A DNA stretch of 64,000 nt, taken from Vicinamibacteraceae bacterium. Lineage in GTDB: Bacteria; Planctomycetota; Phycisphaerae; Phycisphaerales; UBA5793. Shown here piece by piece: positions 6,096 through 14,748 of the stretch; the first letter of the stretch is position 1, and every line of letters starts with the position of its first letter. The stretch is from positions 1-64,000 of the forward strand of contig WYBR01000030.1 of assembly GCA_011525805.1 (NCBI GenBank), given 5' to 3'. The position numbers and the translations under genes were made by a program. The notes below the pieces were generated by a model. That model was given only the letters and a program-made list of their open reading frames with translations, was not told the origin of the DNA and made no database searches.

Positions 6096-7549
6096 TGACC
6101 CCCACGCCGGCCACGCTCGCCGCCCCGACCATCATCACCGACCCGAAGGTGCGCAACCCGCTCCTGCCCTACCAGGCCCGCTGGATGGCCGACGAGTCTC
6201 CCCTGAAGATCTGGGAGAAGAGCCGCCGCATCGGCGCTACCTACGTCGAAGCGGCCGACGTCGCGTTCAGCCGCCTGAGCGGCCGGCGCAACGAAGACTA
6301 CTGGTTCTCCTCCGCCGACGAGTCGGCGGCCTACGAGTTCATCGAGTACGTCAAGTTCTGGTGCAAGGTCGCGGGCAAGGTGCTCGAGTCCTTCACCGAG
6401 CAGGTGGATGACGGAACCGGCGCCAGCGGCACGGCCTACTGCGTGCGCTTCCCCAGCGGGAAGCGATGCACGGCGATGAGCAGCAACCCGAGGCGCTTCC
6501 GATCCAAGGGCGGCGATGTCTGCGCCGACGAGTTCGCCTTCCACGAGCATGCGTCGGAGATGTACAAGGCGATGTCGCCGTGCACGACGTGGGGCGGGCG
6601 CCTGCGCATTCTCTCGTCCCACAACGGCGAGCAGAGTCTCTTCAACACCTTCGTGCAGATGGCGCGGCGCCGCGCCGCCGGCGAGTCCAATCGCGGCGAC
6701 ATGCCCTTCTCCTGGCACCGCACGACGATCCAGGAGGCGGTCGAGGACGGCCTGGTCGAGAAGATCAATGAGGCGAAGGGCACGACCTACACGCGCGATT
6801 CATTCCTCGCCGAGTGCCGCGCCAAGTGCGCCACCGAGGATGACTGGCTCCAGGAGTACATGTGCGTTCCCTCGGCCGAGACCGAGGCGTACCTGCCCTA
6901 CGACCTGCTCAACACCTGCCTCGCCAGGAACGGATTGTGCGCAGCGCCGACGGATGACCTCGCGAAGTACGCTGATGATCTGCGGGTGTTCGCGGCGGGC
7001 ACAACGGCCGTCTACGCCGGGTGCGACATCGGCCGAACGAATGACCGCTTCGTCCTCTGGACGATCGCCCGCTTCGGAGGCACCTGGTCGACTGCGGCGC
7101 TGCTGCGCTGGCAGAACCACAGGTTCAGCGCGATGGAAGCGGCGATCGCCGCGACGATGAACTTCCGCGGCGAGGGCAATGAGCGCGTCCGCCGCATCTG
7201 CATCGATCGCACCGGCCTTGGAATGCAGCTCGCCGAGCAGGCGTGCGAGAAGTTCCGCGGCCGCGCCGAGGGCGTCCACTTCGGCAATGAGACCAAGGCC
7301 GTGATGGCGCCGCGCGTCCTCGTGCAGTTCCAGGAGGGGACGATCAGGATCCCGGATGATCGACTGCTCAAGGACGATCTGCACAGCCTGCGCAAGACGA
7401 TGACGAGCAGCGGCAACGTCCGCTACGCCGGCGAGCGCGGGGCGAACGGCCACGCCGACCACTTCTGGGCGCTGGCGCTGGCGCTCGAAGCGGCCGACAA
7501 GCCCGTCGCCCAGGGATCCCGCGTCACCATCGTCGGAGGGGACTTCTGA
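6095..7549 (+). CDS. terminase large subunit (Mu gp28-like)
   Basis: This 484-residue packaging motor contains a deviant Walker A segment EKSRRIGATY (41-50), a Walker B segment DVCADEFAFH (141-150) and a coupling motif RILSSHNG (171-178). The C-terminal nuclease has acidic residues in AGCDIGRTND (D311), CIDRTGLG (D371) and GHADHFWA (D455), as expected for the RNase H-like fold. It would translocate and cut phage DNA at the procapsid portal. The gene overlaps its neighbours at both ends (start 6095, stop 7549), so small terminase, large terminase and portal are translationally linked. Confidence 0.92.
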   Translation: MTPTPATLAAPTIITDPKVRNPLLPYQARWMADESPLKIWEKSRRIGATYVEAADVAFSRLSGRRNEDYWFSSADESAAYEFIEYVKFWCKVAGKVLESFTEQVDDGTGASGTAYCVRFPSGKRCTAMSSNPRRFRSKGGDVCADEFAFHEHASEMYKAMSPCTTWGGRLRILSSHNGEQSLFNTFVQMARRRAAGESNRGDMPFSWHRTTIQEAVEDGLVEKINEAKGTTYTRDSFLAECRAKCATEDDWLQEYMCVPSAETEAYLPYDLLNTCLARNGLCAAPTDDLAKYADDLRVFAAGTTAVYAGCDIGRTNDRFVLWTIARFGGTWSTAALLRWQNHRFSAMEAAIAATMNFRGEGNERVRRICIDRTGLGMQLAEQACEKFRGRAEGVHFGNETKAVMAPRVLVQFQEGTIRIPDDRLLKDDLHSLRKTMTSSGNVRYAGERGANGHADHFWALALALEAADKPVAQGSRVTIVGGDF

Positions 7550-9129
7550 TGAGCAGCACGCTCTCCACTCTCCCCAGCGCCTCGCCGACGCCCCCGAGCA
7601 TCGCGGCGGTTGCCGCCTGCCGTCCGATCGTCCCGAGCAGGCGCGACCGCGAACGCGACATCCGCCTGCGCGAGCAGATCGCCATCGGCCGCAGACTCTT
7701 CGAGGGAAACTGGCGCGACCTGCTGCTCGACCTGGACAAACTCGCCCAGCACAACTACCGCGAAGTGCGCACGCACTCGCGGAGCATCCAAGCGATGCTC
7801 ATCAAGGTGAACCTCATCCGCCTGGCCGTCGTCACGCACGCCGACATCCTGCTCAACGAGCCGCCGGCGGTGGCCATCCCCGCCGAGAACGAAGCGCAGG
7901 CGCTGGCGTGGGAGGCGATCGCCGACAACTGCCTCTTCGAATCCCTCGTCCACGACACGGCGCAAACGTGCAACATCGACTCCGTCGCCTGGGTCGCCAT
8001 CGGCCGCAAAGGCGGCAGGACGACGCTCACCGTGCTCGACTCGCTCGAAGTCTTCCAGGTCGGCGAACTCGGGCCGGACGGCCAGCCGGAAATCATCGAC
8101 CGCCGCTGGATCATCAAGGTGAGATCGCCTGGCGGCGCGGAGAAGTGCTACCTGCGCGTCGAGCGCCACAGCGCCCCCGACGGCGTCGGACAGGTGGAGA
8201 ACTTCGCCTACGAGGTCGACTCCATCCTCAACTGCCACATTCCCGAGGGAAAGAGCCCGGTCGAACTCAAGTCGATTCTCGGCGACGCCGCGCCGCAGCC
8301 GCTCGTGCGCACCGGCGTGGACCGGCCGCTCATCTTCCGCTTCGCCAACCGCACGCTGCGCCGCGAGCCTCTGCCGGACATCACCAAGTACGACATCGAC
8401 CTCATTGACCAGCTCGCCGCGACGACGAGCCAGATCGCCCGCATCGCCGCCAAGCACGCCGACCCGAAGATGCGCGTGCCTCCTGGCCTGAAGGACGACA
8501 AGGGCCGCATCGACGTCAGCCAGCTCGAAGCGTTCGAGGATCCCGACGGCAAGGCGGGGTACATCACCTGGGACAGCAAGCTTGGCGAGGTGATGACGCT
8601 GCTGGGCAACGTCATCAACTGGCTGCTCATCGTCCTGGAGATCTCGCCGGGTCTGGTCGGCATCAAGGCGGGCGCTGCGCCCGAGTCGTTCGAGAAGCTC
8701 TTCCTCGAAGCGACGAACACGATGAAGCGGGCGCACCGCCTCGCCAACTCGTGGCGGCCGCTCTGGGAGCGCGTCATCACCACGGCCCTGCGCTTCGACT
8801 CGGCGTCGATGGTGGGGACGTTCGGCGCTGGCTTCTACGACGTCAGTCCCGTGGCCGTGGTCATACGGCCGGGCCTGCCGCGCACCCGCGGCGATGTCGT
8901 GAACGAGTTCGGCGCCATGATGCAGTTCGGCCTCATCGACGAACTGACCGCGCTCGAGGAACTGCACGGCCGGGAGAAGGCCGAGGACATCTTCGAGCGG
9001 CTTGAGGAGCAGCGCAAGCGCCGCACCGAGTCCCTCATCGGCGCGACCTTCACGCCGGCAGCCGGACCAACCACAGAGGGCGCCGAGGACAATCCGAGAG
9101 ACACGGAGGATGCCATCGATGATGAATGA
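7549..9129 (+). CDS. phage portal protein (SPP1 gp6-like)
   Basis: This 526-residue protein has the size, gene position and helical wing/stem layout of an SPP1-type portal. It shows a central region with KYDIDLIDQLAATTS near residue 280 and a stem helix region around LLGNVINWLLIVLEISPG (about 350). It would form the dodecameric ring at the capsid vertex. Its last residues are encoded in one arm of an inverted CTCTGTG-type repeat (9069-9182), so the C-terminus is probably a recent extension. The stop lies in the loop of that inverted repeat. Confidence 0.8.
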   Translation: MSSTLSTLPSASPTPPSIAAVAACRPIVPSRRDRERDIRLREQIAIGRRLFEGNWRDLLLDLDKLAQHNYREVRTHSRSIQAMLIKVNLIRLAVVTHADILLNEPPAVAIPAENEAQALAWEAIADNCLFESLVHDTAQTCNIDSVAWVAIGRKGGRTTLTVLDSLEVFQVGELGPDGQPEIIDRRWIIKVRSPGGAEKCYLRVERHSAPDGVGQVENFAYEVDSILNCHIPEGKSPVELKSILGDAAPQPLVRTGVDRPLIFRFANRTLRREPLPDITKYDIDLIDQLAATTSQIARIAAKHADPKMRVPPGLKDDKGRIDVSQLEAFEDPDGKAGYITWDSKLGEVMTLLGNVINWLLIVLEISPGLVGIKAGAAPESFEKLFLEATNTMKRAHRLANSWRPLWERVITTALRFDSASMVGTFGAGFYDVSPVAVVIRPGLPRTRGDVVNEFGAMMQFGLIDELTALEELHGREKAEDIFERLEEQRKRRTESLIGATFTPAAGPTTEGAEDNPRDTEDAIDDE

Positions 9130-9182
9130 AAGCAGATCAACACCTCCGTGCGCCCGCCGTGTTCTCTGTGTCTCTGTGGTTT
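9069..9182. repeat. inverted pair of CTCTGTG-type repeats
   Basis: The left arm (9069-9109) contains AACCACAGAG and CACGGAGG. The right arm (9143-9182) contains their reverse complements CCTCCGTG and CTCTGTGGTT. The two arms would form a long imperfect hairpin with the portal stop codon (9127-9129) in the loop. The units are of the same type as those at 3305-3345 and 26389-26430. Confidence 0.6.
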
Positions 9183-9205
9183 ACCTGATGATCGGAGGCG
9201 GCGCC

Positions 9206-10234
9206 ATGGCCAAGCGTGTCAGCAACCTGCCGCAGAACCACGCGAGCGGCGTGCCCGAGTCCGTCGTGACCGAGATCGCCAACGTCTATCAGGCCGTCAC
9301 CGATCGCATCATCGGCGACGTCGTCAACTTCACCGAGAAGCACGGCACATCTTCCCAGGAGTTCAAGCGGGCGCGAGCGGCCCAACTCACTCGCCGCATG
9401 GATGAGCACCTCCGGCAGTTCTCACGGGCCGTTCGACGCCCCGTTGACGCCGCGTCGAAGAGCAGTTACACGCTCGGTCTCCGCCAGGGCGCGAGCCAAC
9501 TGAAGCAGATGGGCGTGCGCGTCGCGGGGGCCGCCCCGGTGCAGGGATCGTTCACGGCCCTGGACACCGGCGCCATCGAGACGCTCGCCCGCGACATCGT
9601 CATCGCCTCGACGAGGGCCGTCGATGACCTGGCCGAGACCGCCAAGCGGGTCACGCGGGCGATCGCCAGCAAGCACATCGCCGACGCCGACGTCAGCCGC
9701 GCCATCGCCCGCGGCATCGCCTCCGGAGATCCGAAGACCGCCATGCGCGAGGTGCGGGAACTCTTCCGCGCCCCCGGCGATGAGGCTTCCTTCCGCAAAC
9801 TCGGCAGCCGCATCATCCAGGTCGGCGGGGCGCACATGACGGTCCGCAACTACGCCGAGATGCTCGTGCGCACGCGCACACGCGAAGCGGTGGTCCATGC
9901 GCGACACCAGCAGTTCACCCGCAACGGCGTGGACCTGGTCATCATCGACGGCCGGATCAGCAAGTACTTCTGCACGCGCTACGTCGGCCTGATCTGCTCG
10001 ATCAGCGGCTCGCACGCAAAGTGGCCGGCCCTGTCGAGCCTGCCCGGCGGCGGACCGCCCTTCCATCCCAACTGCTCGAAGAGCACCCGCCCCTACATCG
10101 AGCACCTCGCGACGGAGCGCGAGACCAACAGCGGTCAGCGGGCGCTCGCCGAGTTCGAGAATGGCGACTTCGAGAACCGCGAGCCGCTCGATCCGAACGA
10201 GCGGCAACTGGCGCGGACTCGATTGAAGGCGTGA
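9206..10234 (+). CDS. MuF-like minor head protein
   Basis: The ATG at 9206 sits after a good GGAGG (9195-9199 area) and gives 342 residues. The C-terminal part carries the head-morphogenesis pattern: Cys residues around FCTRYVGLICS, then GGGPPFHPNCSK near residue 290, matching the PP.HPNC motif of phage Mu gpF-type proteins. The middle (about 80-240) is helical. These proteins sit inside the procapsid next to the portal and are often injected with DNA. An in-frame start at 9120 would translate through the inverted repeat, so 9206 is preferred. No extra toxin domain is visible. Confidence 0.82.
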   Translation: MAKRVSNLPQNHASGVPESVVTEIANVYQAVTDRIIGDVVNFTEKHGTSSQEFKRARAAQLTRRMDEHLRQFSRAVRRPVDAASKSSYTLGLRQGASQLKQMGVRVAGAAPVQGSFTALDTGAIETLARDIVIASTRAVDDLAETAKRVTRAIASKHIADADVSRAIARGIASGDPKTAMREVRELFRAPGDEASFRKLGSRIIQVGGAHMTVRNYAEMLVRTRTREAVVHARHQQFTRNGVDLVIIDGRISKYFCTRYVGLICSISGSHAKWPALSSLPGGGPPFHPNCSKSTRPYIEHLATERETNSGQRALAEFENGDFENREPLDPNERQLARTRLKA

Positions 10235-10244
10235 AACGCATTCA

Positions 10245-10273
10245 GCCCCGGGTGATTCACCCCGGGCTATGTG
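10245..10273. repeat. REP-like hairpin followed by CTATGTG
   Basis: Arms at 10245-10255 and 10257-10267 pair with one mismatch (GCCCCGGGTGA against TCACCCCGGGC). CTATGTG overlaps and follows the right arm (10267-10273) and runs straight into the GTGGAG that serves as ribosome-binding site for the gene at 10283. The hairpin could therefore mask or pace that start. Confidence 0.6.
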
Positions 10274-10282
10274 GAGAAAACA

Positions 10283-10663
10283 ATGGCGAGAACCGAACTC
10301 AACGCAACCACGCTGACCATCGCCGGCATCACGCCCTCACTGACGCCAGGGCAGGCGGATGGTCACTTCTTCGACAATCCCCCCTCGCTCACGCCTTATG
10401 GCGGCCGCTTCGCGATGGTCGAGAACACGGGCGCTTCGCCGCGGAACATCACCTTCCAGACCGGCGCCACCGTCGAAAGCCAGGCGGTCGAGGAGGTCAT
10501 CATCGCCGTCGCCGCGGGGGCCACGATCCTCGTCGGACCATTCACTCCCAAACTCTTCAACCGCCCCGAGGGCGGCGCCGATCCGGCGACGGTCTACGTC
10601 GACTACGACGGCGCGGCGCCGACGGAATTGTCCATCCAGATCTTCGAGTTCCCCGTGACTTGA
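10283..10663 (+). CDS. small phage structural protein, decoration-like
   Basis: The ATG at 10283 follows GGAG at 10273-10276 and gives 126 residues. A GTG at 10271 is in frame but is the ribosome-binding site itself. The protein is beta-rich with alternating short strands and no Cys, and its C-terminus ends in a likely strand (LSIQIFEFPV). Its position between the minor head protein and the scaffold suggests a capsid decoration or head protein. No exact family is recognised. Confidence 0.6.
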   Translation: MARTELNATTLTIAGITPSLTPGQADGHFFDNPPSLTPYGGRFAMVENTGASPRNITFQTGATVESQAVEEVIIAVAAGATILVGPFTPKLFNRPEGGADPATVYVDYDGAAPTELSIQIFEFPVT

Positions 10664-10676
10664 GTCACGGACAACG

Positions 10677-10698
10677 CCCAGGCATGGCCATGCCTGGG
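10677..10698. repeat. REP-like hairpin, 9-bp stem
   Basis: CCCAGGCAT (10677-10685) and ATGCCTGGG (10690-10698) pair perfectly around GGCC. The layout equals that of the hairpin at 2003-2024, with covarying arm positions. Confidence 0.6.
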
Positions 10699-10742
10699 AT
10701 TCGCGTACGCCATCACGAGCAACAACGAAAGGACGCTCACAC

Positions 10743-11330
10743 ATGACACCGGAAGAGATCAAAGCCGCCATCAACAAGGAAGTCGCCGAGGCGATCAAGC
10801 CCGTGGCGACGCAGGTCGGAACCATCGCCGAGTCCATCAAGGGACTGCCCGACCTCACCAAACAGGTCGCCACCCTCACAGAGGCTGACTCGGCGCGGAC
10901 CATCGCCGGCAAGGACAAGGGCGCCGACAAGGGCAAGACCGATCCCGCGGCGGCCGCGAGCGCCGCAACGGGCCTCACGAAGGAAGAGGCGAAGGCGCTC
11001 TTCGCCGAAATGCTCAAGGAGCGCGACACCACCGCGCAGAGCACCGCCCAGCAGCAGGCGGCGCACGAAGCGTGGATCAAGAAGCACGCGCCCAAGCTCG
11101 CCGACAACCCGCTCGGACGCCGCCTCTTCGCGGGCGCCAAGACCGACGAGGAGCGCAAGGCGATCCTCGACGAGTACATCGAGAGCCAGAAGGCGCTGGG
11201 CGTCAAGGGTCCGGACCTCGGCGCGACGGCCGCGGGGGAGGGAGGCGCGGCGGCGGGCGGTGGCACGACCGAGGCCAAGAAGGCTGCCGCGCTCGAAGCG
11301 GCCAAGAGCCTCAAGCCCGTCACGTTGTGA
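10743..11330 (+). CDS. scaffold-like capsid assembly protein
   Basis: This 195-residue protein is highly charged, helical and low in aromatic residues, with an Ala/Gly-rich linker (about 155-180). That composition and its place directly before the major capsid gene fit a phage scaffolding protein, which shapes the procapsid and then leaves. No protease motif is visible, so maturation by cleavage cannot be claimed. The ATG at 10743 follows AAAGGACGCTCAC, a fair ribosome-binding site. Confidence 0.7.
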   Translation: MTPEEIKAAINKEVAEAIKPVATQVGTIAESIKGLPDLTKQVATLTEADSARTIAGKDKGADKGKTDPAAAASAATGLTKEEAKALFAEMLKERDTTAQSTAQQQAAHEAWIKKHAPKLADNPLGRRLFAGAKTDEERKAILDEYIESQKALGVKGPDLGATAAGEGGAAAGGGTTEAKKAAALEAAKSLKPVTL

Positions 11331-11341
11331 TGCGCAGATGA

Positions 11342-11369
11342 CCCCCGGTCAATGACCGGGGGCTATGTG
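11342..11369. repeat. REP-like hairpin followed by CTATGTG
   Basis: CCCCCGGTCA (11342-11351) and TGACCGGGGG (11353-11362) pair perfectly, followed by CTATGTG (11363-11369). This is the best copy of the family and lies 12 nt after the scaffold stop. Confidence 0.65.
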
Positions 11370-11398
11370 CCCGATCGCCGACCCGTCCATCAACGAAC

Positions 11399-11430
11399 GA
11401 CCATCCACCCGACCATCCACCCGACCATCC
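11399..11430 (+). repeat. 12-bp tandem repeat, nearly three copies
   Basis: The unit GACCATCCACCC occurs twice in full and once in part between the hairpin at 11342 and the capsid start at 11459. It is too short and too few for a CRISPR array. It may reflect slippage in the untranslated leader of the capsid gene. Confidence 0.6.
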
Positions 11431-11458
11431 CACACTCCGAATCGAAAGCGAGAATGCA

Positions 11459-12601
11459 ATGAATCCGAACACGACACTGGCCTTCGGCGGCGTGATGTAC
11501 CCCGAAGTGGCGCAGCAGGTCTTCATCAACATCGCGGCCAAGGATGCCCCGCTCAGCGCCATCCTGCTGGCGACGCGCGAGGAGATCACGACCCGGCCGC
11601 AGATCGACTGGTACGGCCACGGCCTCGCCACCCGCAGCACGCAGATCAACAACGTCGGCGGGTACAACGACACCACCACGTTGATCGTCGTCGACAGCGG
11701 CGCCGTCTTCGCCGCCGGCGATCTCCTGCACGTCGAGCGCACCAACGAGCTCATGCTCGTCACCGCGGTGAGCACGAACACGCTCACCGTCGTCCGCTCC
11801 TTCGGCGCCGTCGCCGCCGCCGCGCTCCTCGACGACGACTACGTCCTCAACGTCGGACCCGCCAAGGCGGAGGCCGCCGGCACGAGTGACATGCGGACGA
11901 ATCAGACGACGAAGTACACGTCGTACACGCAGATCTTCGAGCGGTCGGTGCAGCTCAGCGGCACCCTCGCCGCCTCCGTTCCCAACACGGAGAACGAACG
12001 CGTGCGGCTGCGCCGCGAGCAGATGCACGAGATCGCGCGCGACATCGAGCTCGCCTGCCTCTTCGGCGATCCCGGCGAGAGCAACTCCGGGGGCACGATC
12101 CGTCGCTCGACCTCCGGCTTCATCCGCTTCGCCAACGCCAACGTGAGCGATGCCAACGGCACGATCACGAAGGCGGAGTTCCTCGACTTCCTCTCGCAGG
12201 TCTTCGCCAAGGGGGCCCAGACCAAGCTCGGCTTCGCCGGCTATGCGGCGGCGGCCATTCTGACGAGCCTCTGGTCCTCGACGGAGCGCTCCACGGTGGA
12301 GAGCAAGGTCGTGGGCCTGACCTTCCAGCGCATCGCCACGCCCTGGGGCAACCTCGACCTCATCGTCAACCCGCACCTCACGGGTACGACGCACGGCAGG
12401 CAACTGCTCGTCGTCGATCCGGAGCAGGCCGCGGTGCGGTCGCTGGTCGGCAACGGCGAGGATCGCCGCCTGCGCCTGCTGGAGGACCTCCAGACCAAGA
12501 CCGACGACGCGAAGATCGACAAGTGGTTCGCCGAACTCGGCTTCACCTGGGGCAACCCCGACGCGCACGGCATCCTGAGCAACATTCAGGCCGCCGGCTG
12601 A
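11459..12601 (+). CDS. major capsid protein (DUF5309 / HK97-fold type)
   Basis: This 380-residue protein follows the scaffold gene and has the DUF5309 pattern. The N-terminal part contains VFINIAAKDAPLSAIL, the middle has the paired KYTSYTQIFERSVQLSGT and MHEIARDIELACLFG segments (about 155-205), and the C-terminus contains TPWGNLDLIVNPHL and ends near FTWGNPDAHG. DUF5309 proteins form HK97-fold capsids in tailed phages. The leader between 11331 and 11458 holds a strong hairpin and a tandem repeat, so expression of this abundant protein may be tuned there. Confidence 0.87.
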   Translation: MNPNTTLAFGGVMYPEVAQQVFINIAAKDAPLSAILLATREEITTRPQIDWYGHGLATRSTQINNVGGYNDTTTLIVVDSGAVFAAGDLLHVERTNELMLVTAVSTNTLTVVRSFGAVAAAALLDDDYVLNVGPAKAEAAGTSDMRTNQTTKYTSYTQIFERSVQLSGTLAASVPNTENERVRLRREQMHEIARDIELACLFGDPGESNSGGTIRRSTSGFIRFANANVSDANGTITKAEFLDFLSQVFAKGAQTKLGFAGYAAAAILTSLWSSTERSTVESKVVGLTFQRIATPWGNLDLIVNPHLTGTTHGRQLLVVDPEQAAVRSLVGNGEDRRLRLLEDLQTKTDDAKIDKWFAELGFTWGNPDAHGILSNIQAAG

Positions 12602-12726
12602 TCCTGACGCGGCGGGCCGGTGACGTTCGCGCGGACGTCACCGGCCGACGCCGATGAAGCCGCGCCGACCATTCGACACCGGCGGGGAGAACCGCCTGCC
12701 ATCTCAACCCTGAAACGGAGATCATC

Positions 12727-13056
12727 ATGAGCCGAAACGATTCCAGGAACACGACGGACGCGCCGGAGAGCCCTTCCCAGGCGGCGCCGCCTGCGGCCGT
12801 CACCTTCGTGAGCCGCTCGCCCAACTTCACCCTCTACCTGCAGAGCCCCACGCCCGTCCCGGGTGTCGGAGGCGCGATCGAATACAAGGGGGGAAAGGCG
12901 ATCCGCTTCCAGAACCATCGCTACACGACGAGCGACGCCGAAGAGATCGCCGGGATGCGGCGCAGCGGCGCCTACCGCCGCCAGTTCCAGGAGGTCGATG
13001 CCCCGGCGCCTCTCCCGGGAACGACCAAGCCCCGGGGCGCCAAGCCTGCCGCCTGA
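12727..13056 (+). CDS. small phage head protein of unknown function
   Basis: This 109-residue protein has an unstructured N-terminus (about 1-22), a short beta region around residues 25-70, and a basic Pro-rich tail. Position after the major capsid gene suggests a head-completion or decoration role. The family is not recognised. A clear AACGGAGATCATC site precedes the ATG. Confidence 0.6.
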   Translation: MSRNDSRNTTDAPESPSQAAPPAAVTFVSRSPNFTLYLQSPTPVPGVGGAIEYKGGKAIRFQNHRYTTSDAEEIAGMRRSGAYRRQFQEVDAPAPLPGTTKPRGAKPAA

Positions 13057-13067
13057 CCTGCCTCCTT

Positions 13068-13102
13068 CACCGCCGCGCCGGGGCGAAAGCCCCGGAGCGG
13101 TG
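13068..13102. repeat. two-tier hairpin with GAAA tetraloop
   Basis: The outer arms CACCGC (13068-13073) and GCGGTG (13097-13102) enclose CCGGGGC (13078-13084) and GCCCCGG (13089-13095) around a GAAA loop. It ends 3 nt before the ATG at 13106, so it probably occludes the ribosome-binding region of that gene. Confidence 0.55.
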
Positions 13103-13105
13103 TTT

Positions 13106-13591
13106 ATGACCTCGCAGATCACGCCCGCCGAAGCCGACGCCTTGCTCGACACGCTCGTTCTTTCGACGCAGCGGGGAGGCTGGGATGCGCTCGTCACCGC
13201 CGACAAGCAGGTGCTCCTCAACCGCGCCCAGGCGATGATCGACGCCGGTCAGTGGAAGGGGCGCCGGTACGACGAGAGCCAGGACTACGCCTTCCCGCGT
13301 CTGGATGATGATGACAACCTCATCGGCGAAGACGCCGACCCGGACCCGCTCGCCCCCCTGGCGGTGCGCGAAGCGCTGGCCCTGCTCGCCTGGTCGCTCA
13401 TTGATCGCGCTGACATCTGGTCGCGGCGCGAGGCCATCGCCGGCGGCCTCGCCAGCCAGGGCACGGCCGGCCTCAGCGAGGCGTACGTGCCCGCGGGCGG
13501 GGCTTCGCAGGTGAAGGCCGACCTCTCAGTCGTCGGGCAGGTGTGGTCGCGCCTGGCGGGACTCTGGCGCGTTGGAGGCACGCTCATCTGA
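13106..13591 (+). CDS. DnaT-like head-tail connector protein
   Basis: This 161-residue protein matches the DnaT_2 family found in phage connector regions. The recognisable segment is QWKGRRYDESQDYAFPR (about 51-67), where the WKG, acidic and AFPR residues are typical. Despite the family name, these are thought to be adaptor-type connector proteins in phage. The stop overlaps the next start (TGATG at 13589-13593). The start is crowded by the hairpin at 13068-13102. Confidence 0.72.
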   Translation: MTSQITPAEADALLDTLVLSTQRGGWDALVTADKQVLLNRAQAMIDAGQWKGRRYDESQDYAFPRLDDDDNLIGEDADPDPLAPLAVREALALLAWSLIDRADIWSRREAIAGGLASQGTAGLSEAYVPAGGASQVKADLSVVGQVWSRLAGLWRVGGTLI

Positions 13592-13920
13592 TGCTCACCA
13601 ACGCGCACATCACCTCCTGGAAGGCCCGCACGGGCAGCGACGCCGAAGGTCAGCCGACCTACGGCGCCGAGCTGCTCGCCGCGCCGGTGCGCTGCGCGGC
13701 GACGGCGCCCAACTGGAGCCAGGCCCGAACCGCCGAGCGCGAGAACTTCACCGTCGACATCATGCTCACCGTCGAGATGGCGGCGCCGCCGGCGACGGGC
13801 GATCTGCTCCAGTGCGATCATCCCGACGTCGCCGGCCGCACTCTGGAAGTGCGCAAGCGAGCCGACGTGAGCAAGCCGGGCCTGCGCGGCGTGATGCTCT
13901 ATTGCGGGGAGGTGCGCTGA
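13591..13920 (+). CDS. head closure (stopper-like) protein
   Basis: This 109-residue beta-rich protein directly follows the connector gene and overlaps the next gene by one base. Size, beta content and gene order match SPP1 gp16-like or HK97-type stopper proteins, which close the portal after DNA packaging. No diagnostic motif is visible, so the call is mainly positional. Confidence 0.6.
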   Translation: MLTNAHITSWKARTGSDAEGQPTYGAELLAAPVRCAATAPNWSQARTAERENFTVDIMLTVEMAAPPATGDLLQCDHPDVAGRTLEVRKRADVSKPGLRGVMLYCGEVR

Positions 13921-14294
13921 TGGCTGGGGAGACCGGGCTCACCATCGACCTCACTGAATTCAACCGCAACCTGCGGGCACTGAACGAGCGCAGCGCCGTC
14001 GAGGCGGGGCGCATGGTGCGTGAGGTCGGGCACGCCCTCATCTCCGCCGCCGCCGGTTACGCCCCGATCGACACCGGCTTTTTGAAGGCAAGCGGACTGC
14101 TTGTCGAGGGCGCCCATCCGCTCGCCGTCGAGATCGGCTTCAACGCGTCCTATGCCGCCGCGGTGCATGAGCGCCTCGACCTCAATCACGCGCAGGGGCA
14201 GGCGAAGTACTTCGAGCGGGCGATCCGCGAGGACGGTCCGGAGATCTTCCGCAAGCAGGCTGCGCACTACGCCGCCAGGATGGGGCTGAACTGA
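13920..14294 (+). CDS. HK97 gp10-like tail-component protein
   Basis: This 124-residue protein shows the gp10-type pattern. It has an N-terminal helix (LTEFNRNLRALN), then ALISAAAGYAPIDTGFLKAS (about 40-59), where the AP.DTG.L residues are typical, and a small beta part with YAAAVHERLDLNHAQGQAKYF. Family members form a neck or tail-completion ring. Starts and stops overlap on both sides. Confidence 0.8.
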   Translation: MAGETGLTIDLTEFNRNLRALNERSAVEAGRMVREVGHALISAAAGYAPIDTGFLKASGLLVEGAHPLAVEIGFNASYAAAVHERLDLNHAQGQAKYFERAIREDGPEIFRKQAAHYAARMGLN

Positions 14295-14743
14295 TGGCCG
14301 ACCGCGACCTCTACGGCCTGGTTATCGCGCTGACCGCCTGGATCGCCGATCCAACGCGGGGCAATCTCATTCTCAATCCCGGCATCGGCCAGAAGCGTGA
14401 GATCATCGCGCATCACCTGCCCGACGGCCCTGATATGGCCGACGTCGCCACGGTGGTGAGCCTCGGGGCCGCGTCGCCTCCGCAGTTCGATCCCTTCGAT
14501 CGCATCAGCGCGCAGATCCTCACGCGCGGCAAGCCGCCGGTGGCCGCGTGGGCCCGCGCCCAGGCGATCCACAACGTGCTGCGCGACCAACAGCGAAGGC
14601 CGCTGCGCCACGTCACGCTCAACGCGCACTGGATGCTCCACCTCATCGACGCCAGCCCGCCGCAGTCCATCGGCGACGACGAGGGCAAGCGGGCGCAGAT
14701 CGTCATCAACCTCAACCTCAGCGCAGGACTTCTGCCGGAGTAA
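14294..14743 (+). CDS. tail terminator-like protein
   Basis: This 149-residue alpha/beta protein lies between the gp10-like gene and the tail tube gene, the usual place of the tail terminator. It has an N-terminal helix (about 4-18) and a C-terminal beta sheet (about 105-145). No strong motif is seen. The role is assigned by order and size. The stop is 5 nt before the tail tube start. Confidence 0.6.
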   Translation: MADRDLYGLVIALTAWIADPTRGNLILNPGIGQKREIIAHHLPDGPDMADVATVVSLGAASPPQFDPFDRISAQILTRGKPPVAAWARAQAIHNVLRDQQRRPLRHVTLNAHWMLHLIDASPPQSIGDDEGKRAQIVINLNLSAGLLPE

Positions 14744-14748
14744 ACGCA

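Noticed and set aside
11399-11430. tandem repeat tested as a CRISPR array
   Set aside because: The 12-nt units are contiguous with no unique spacers.
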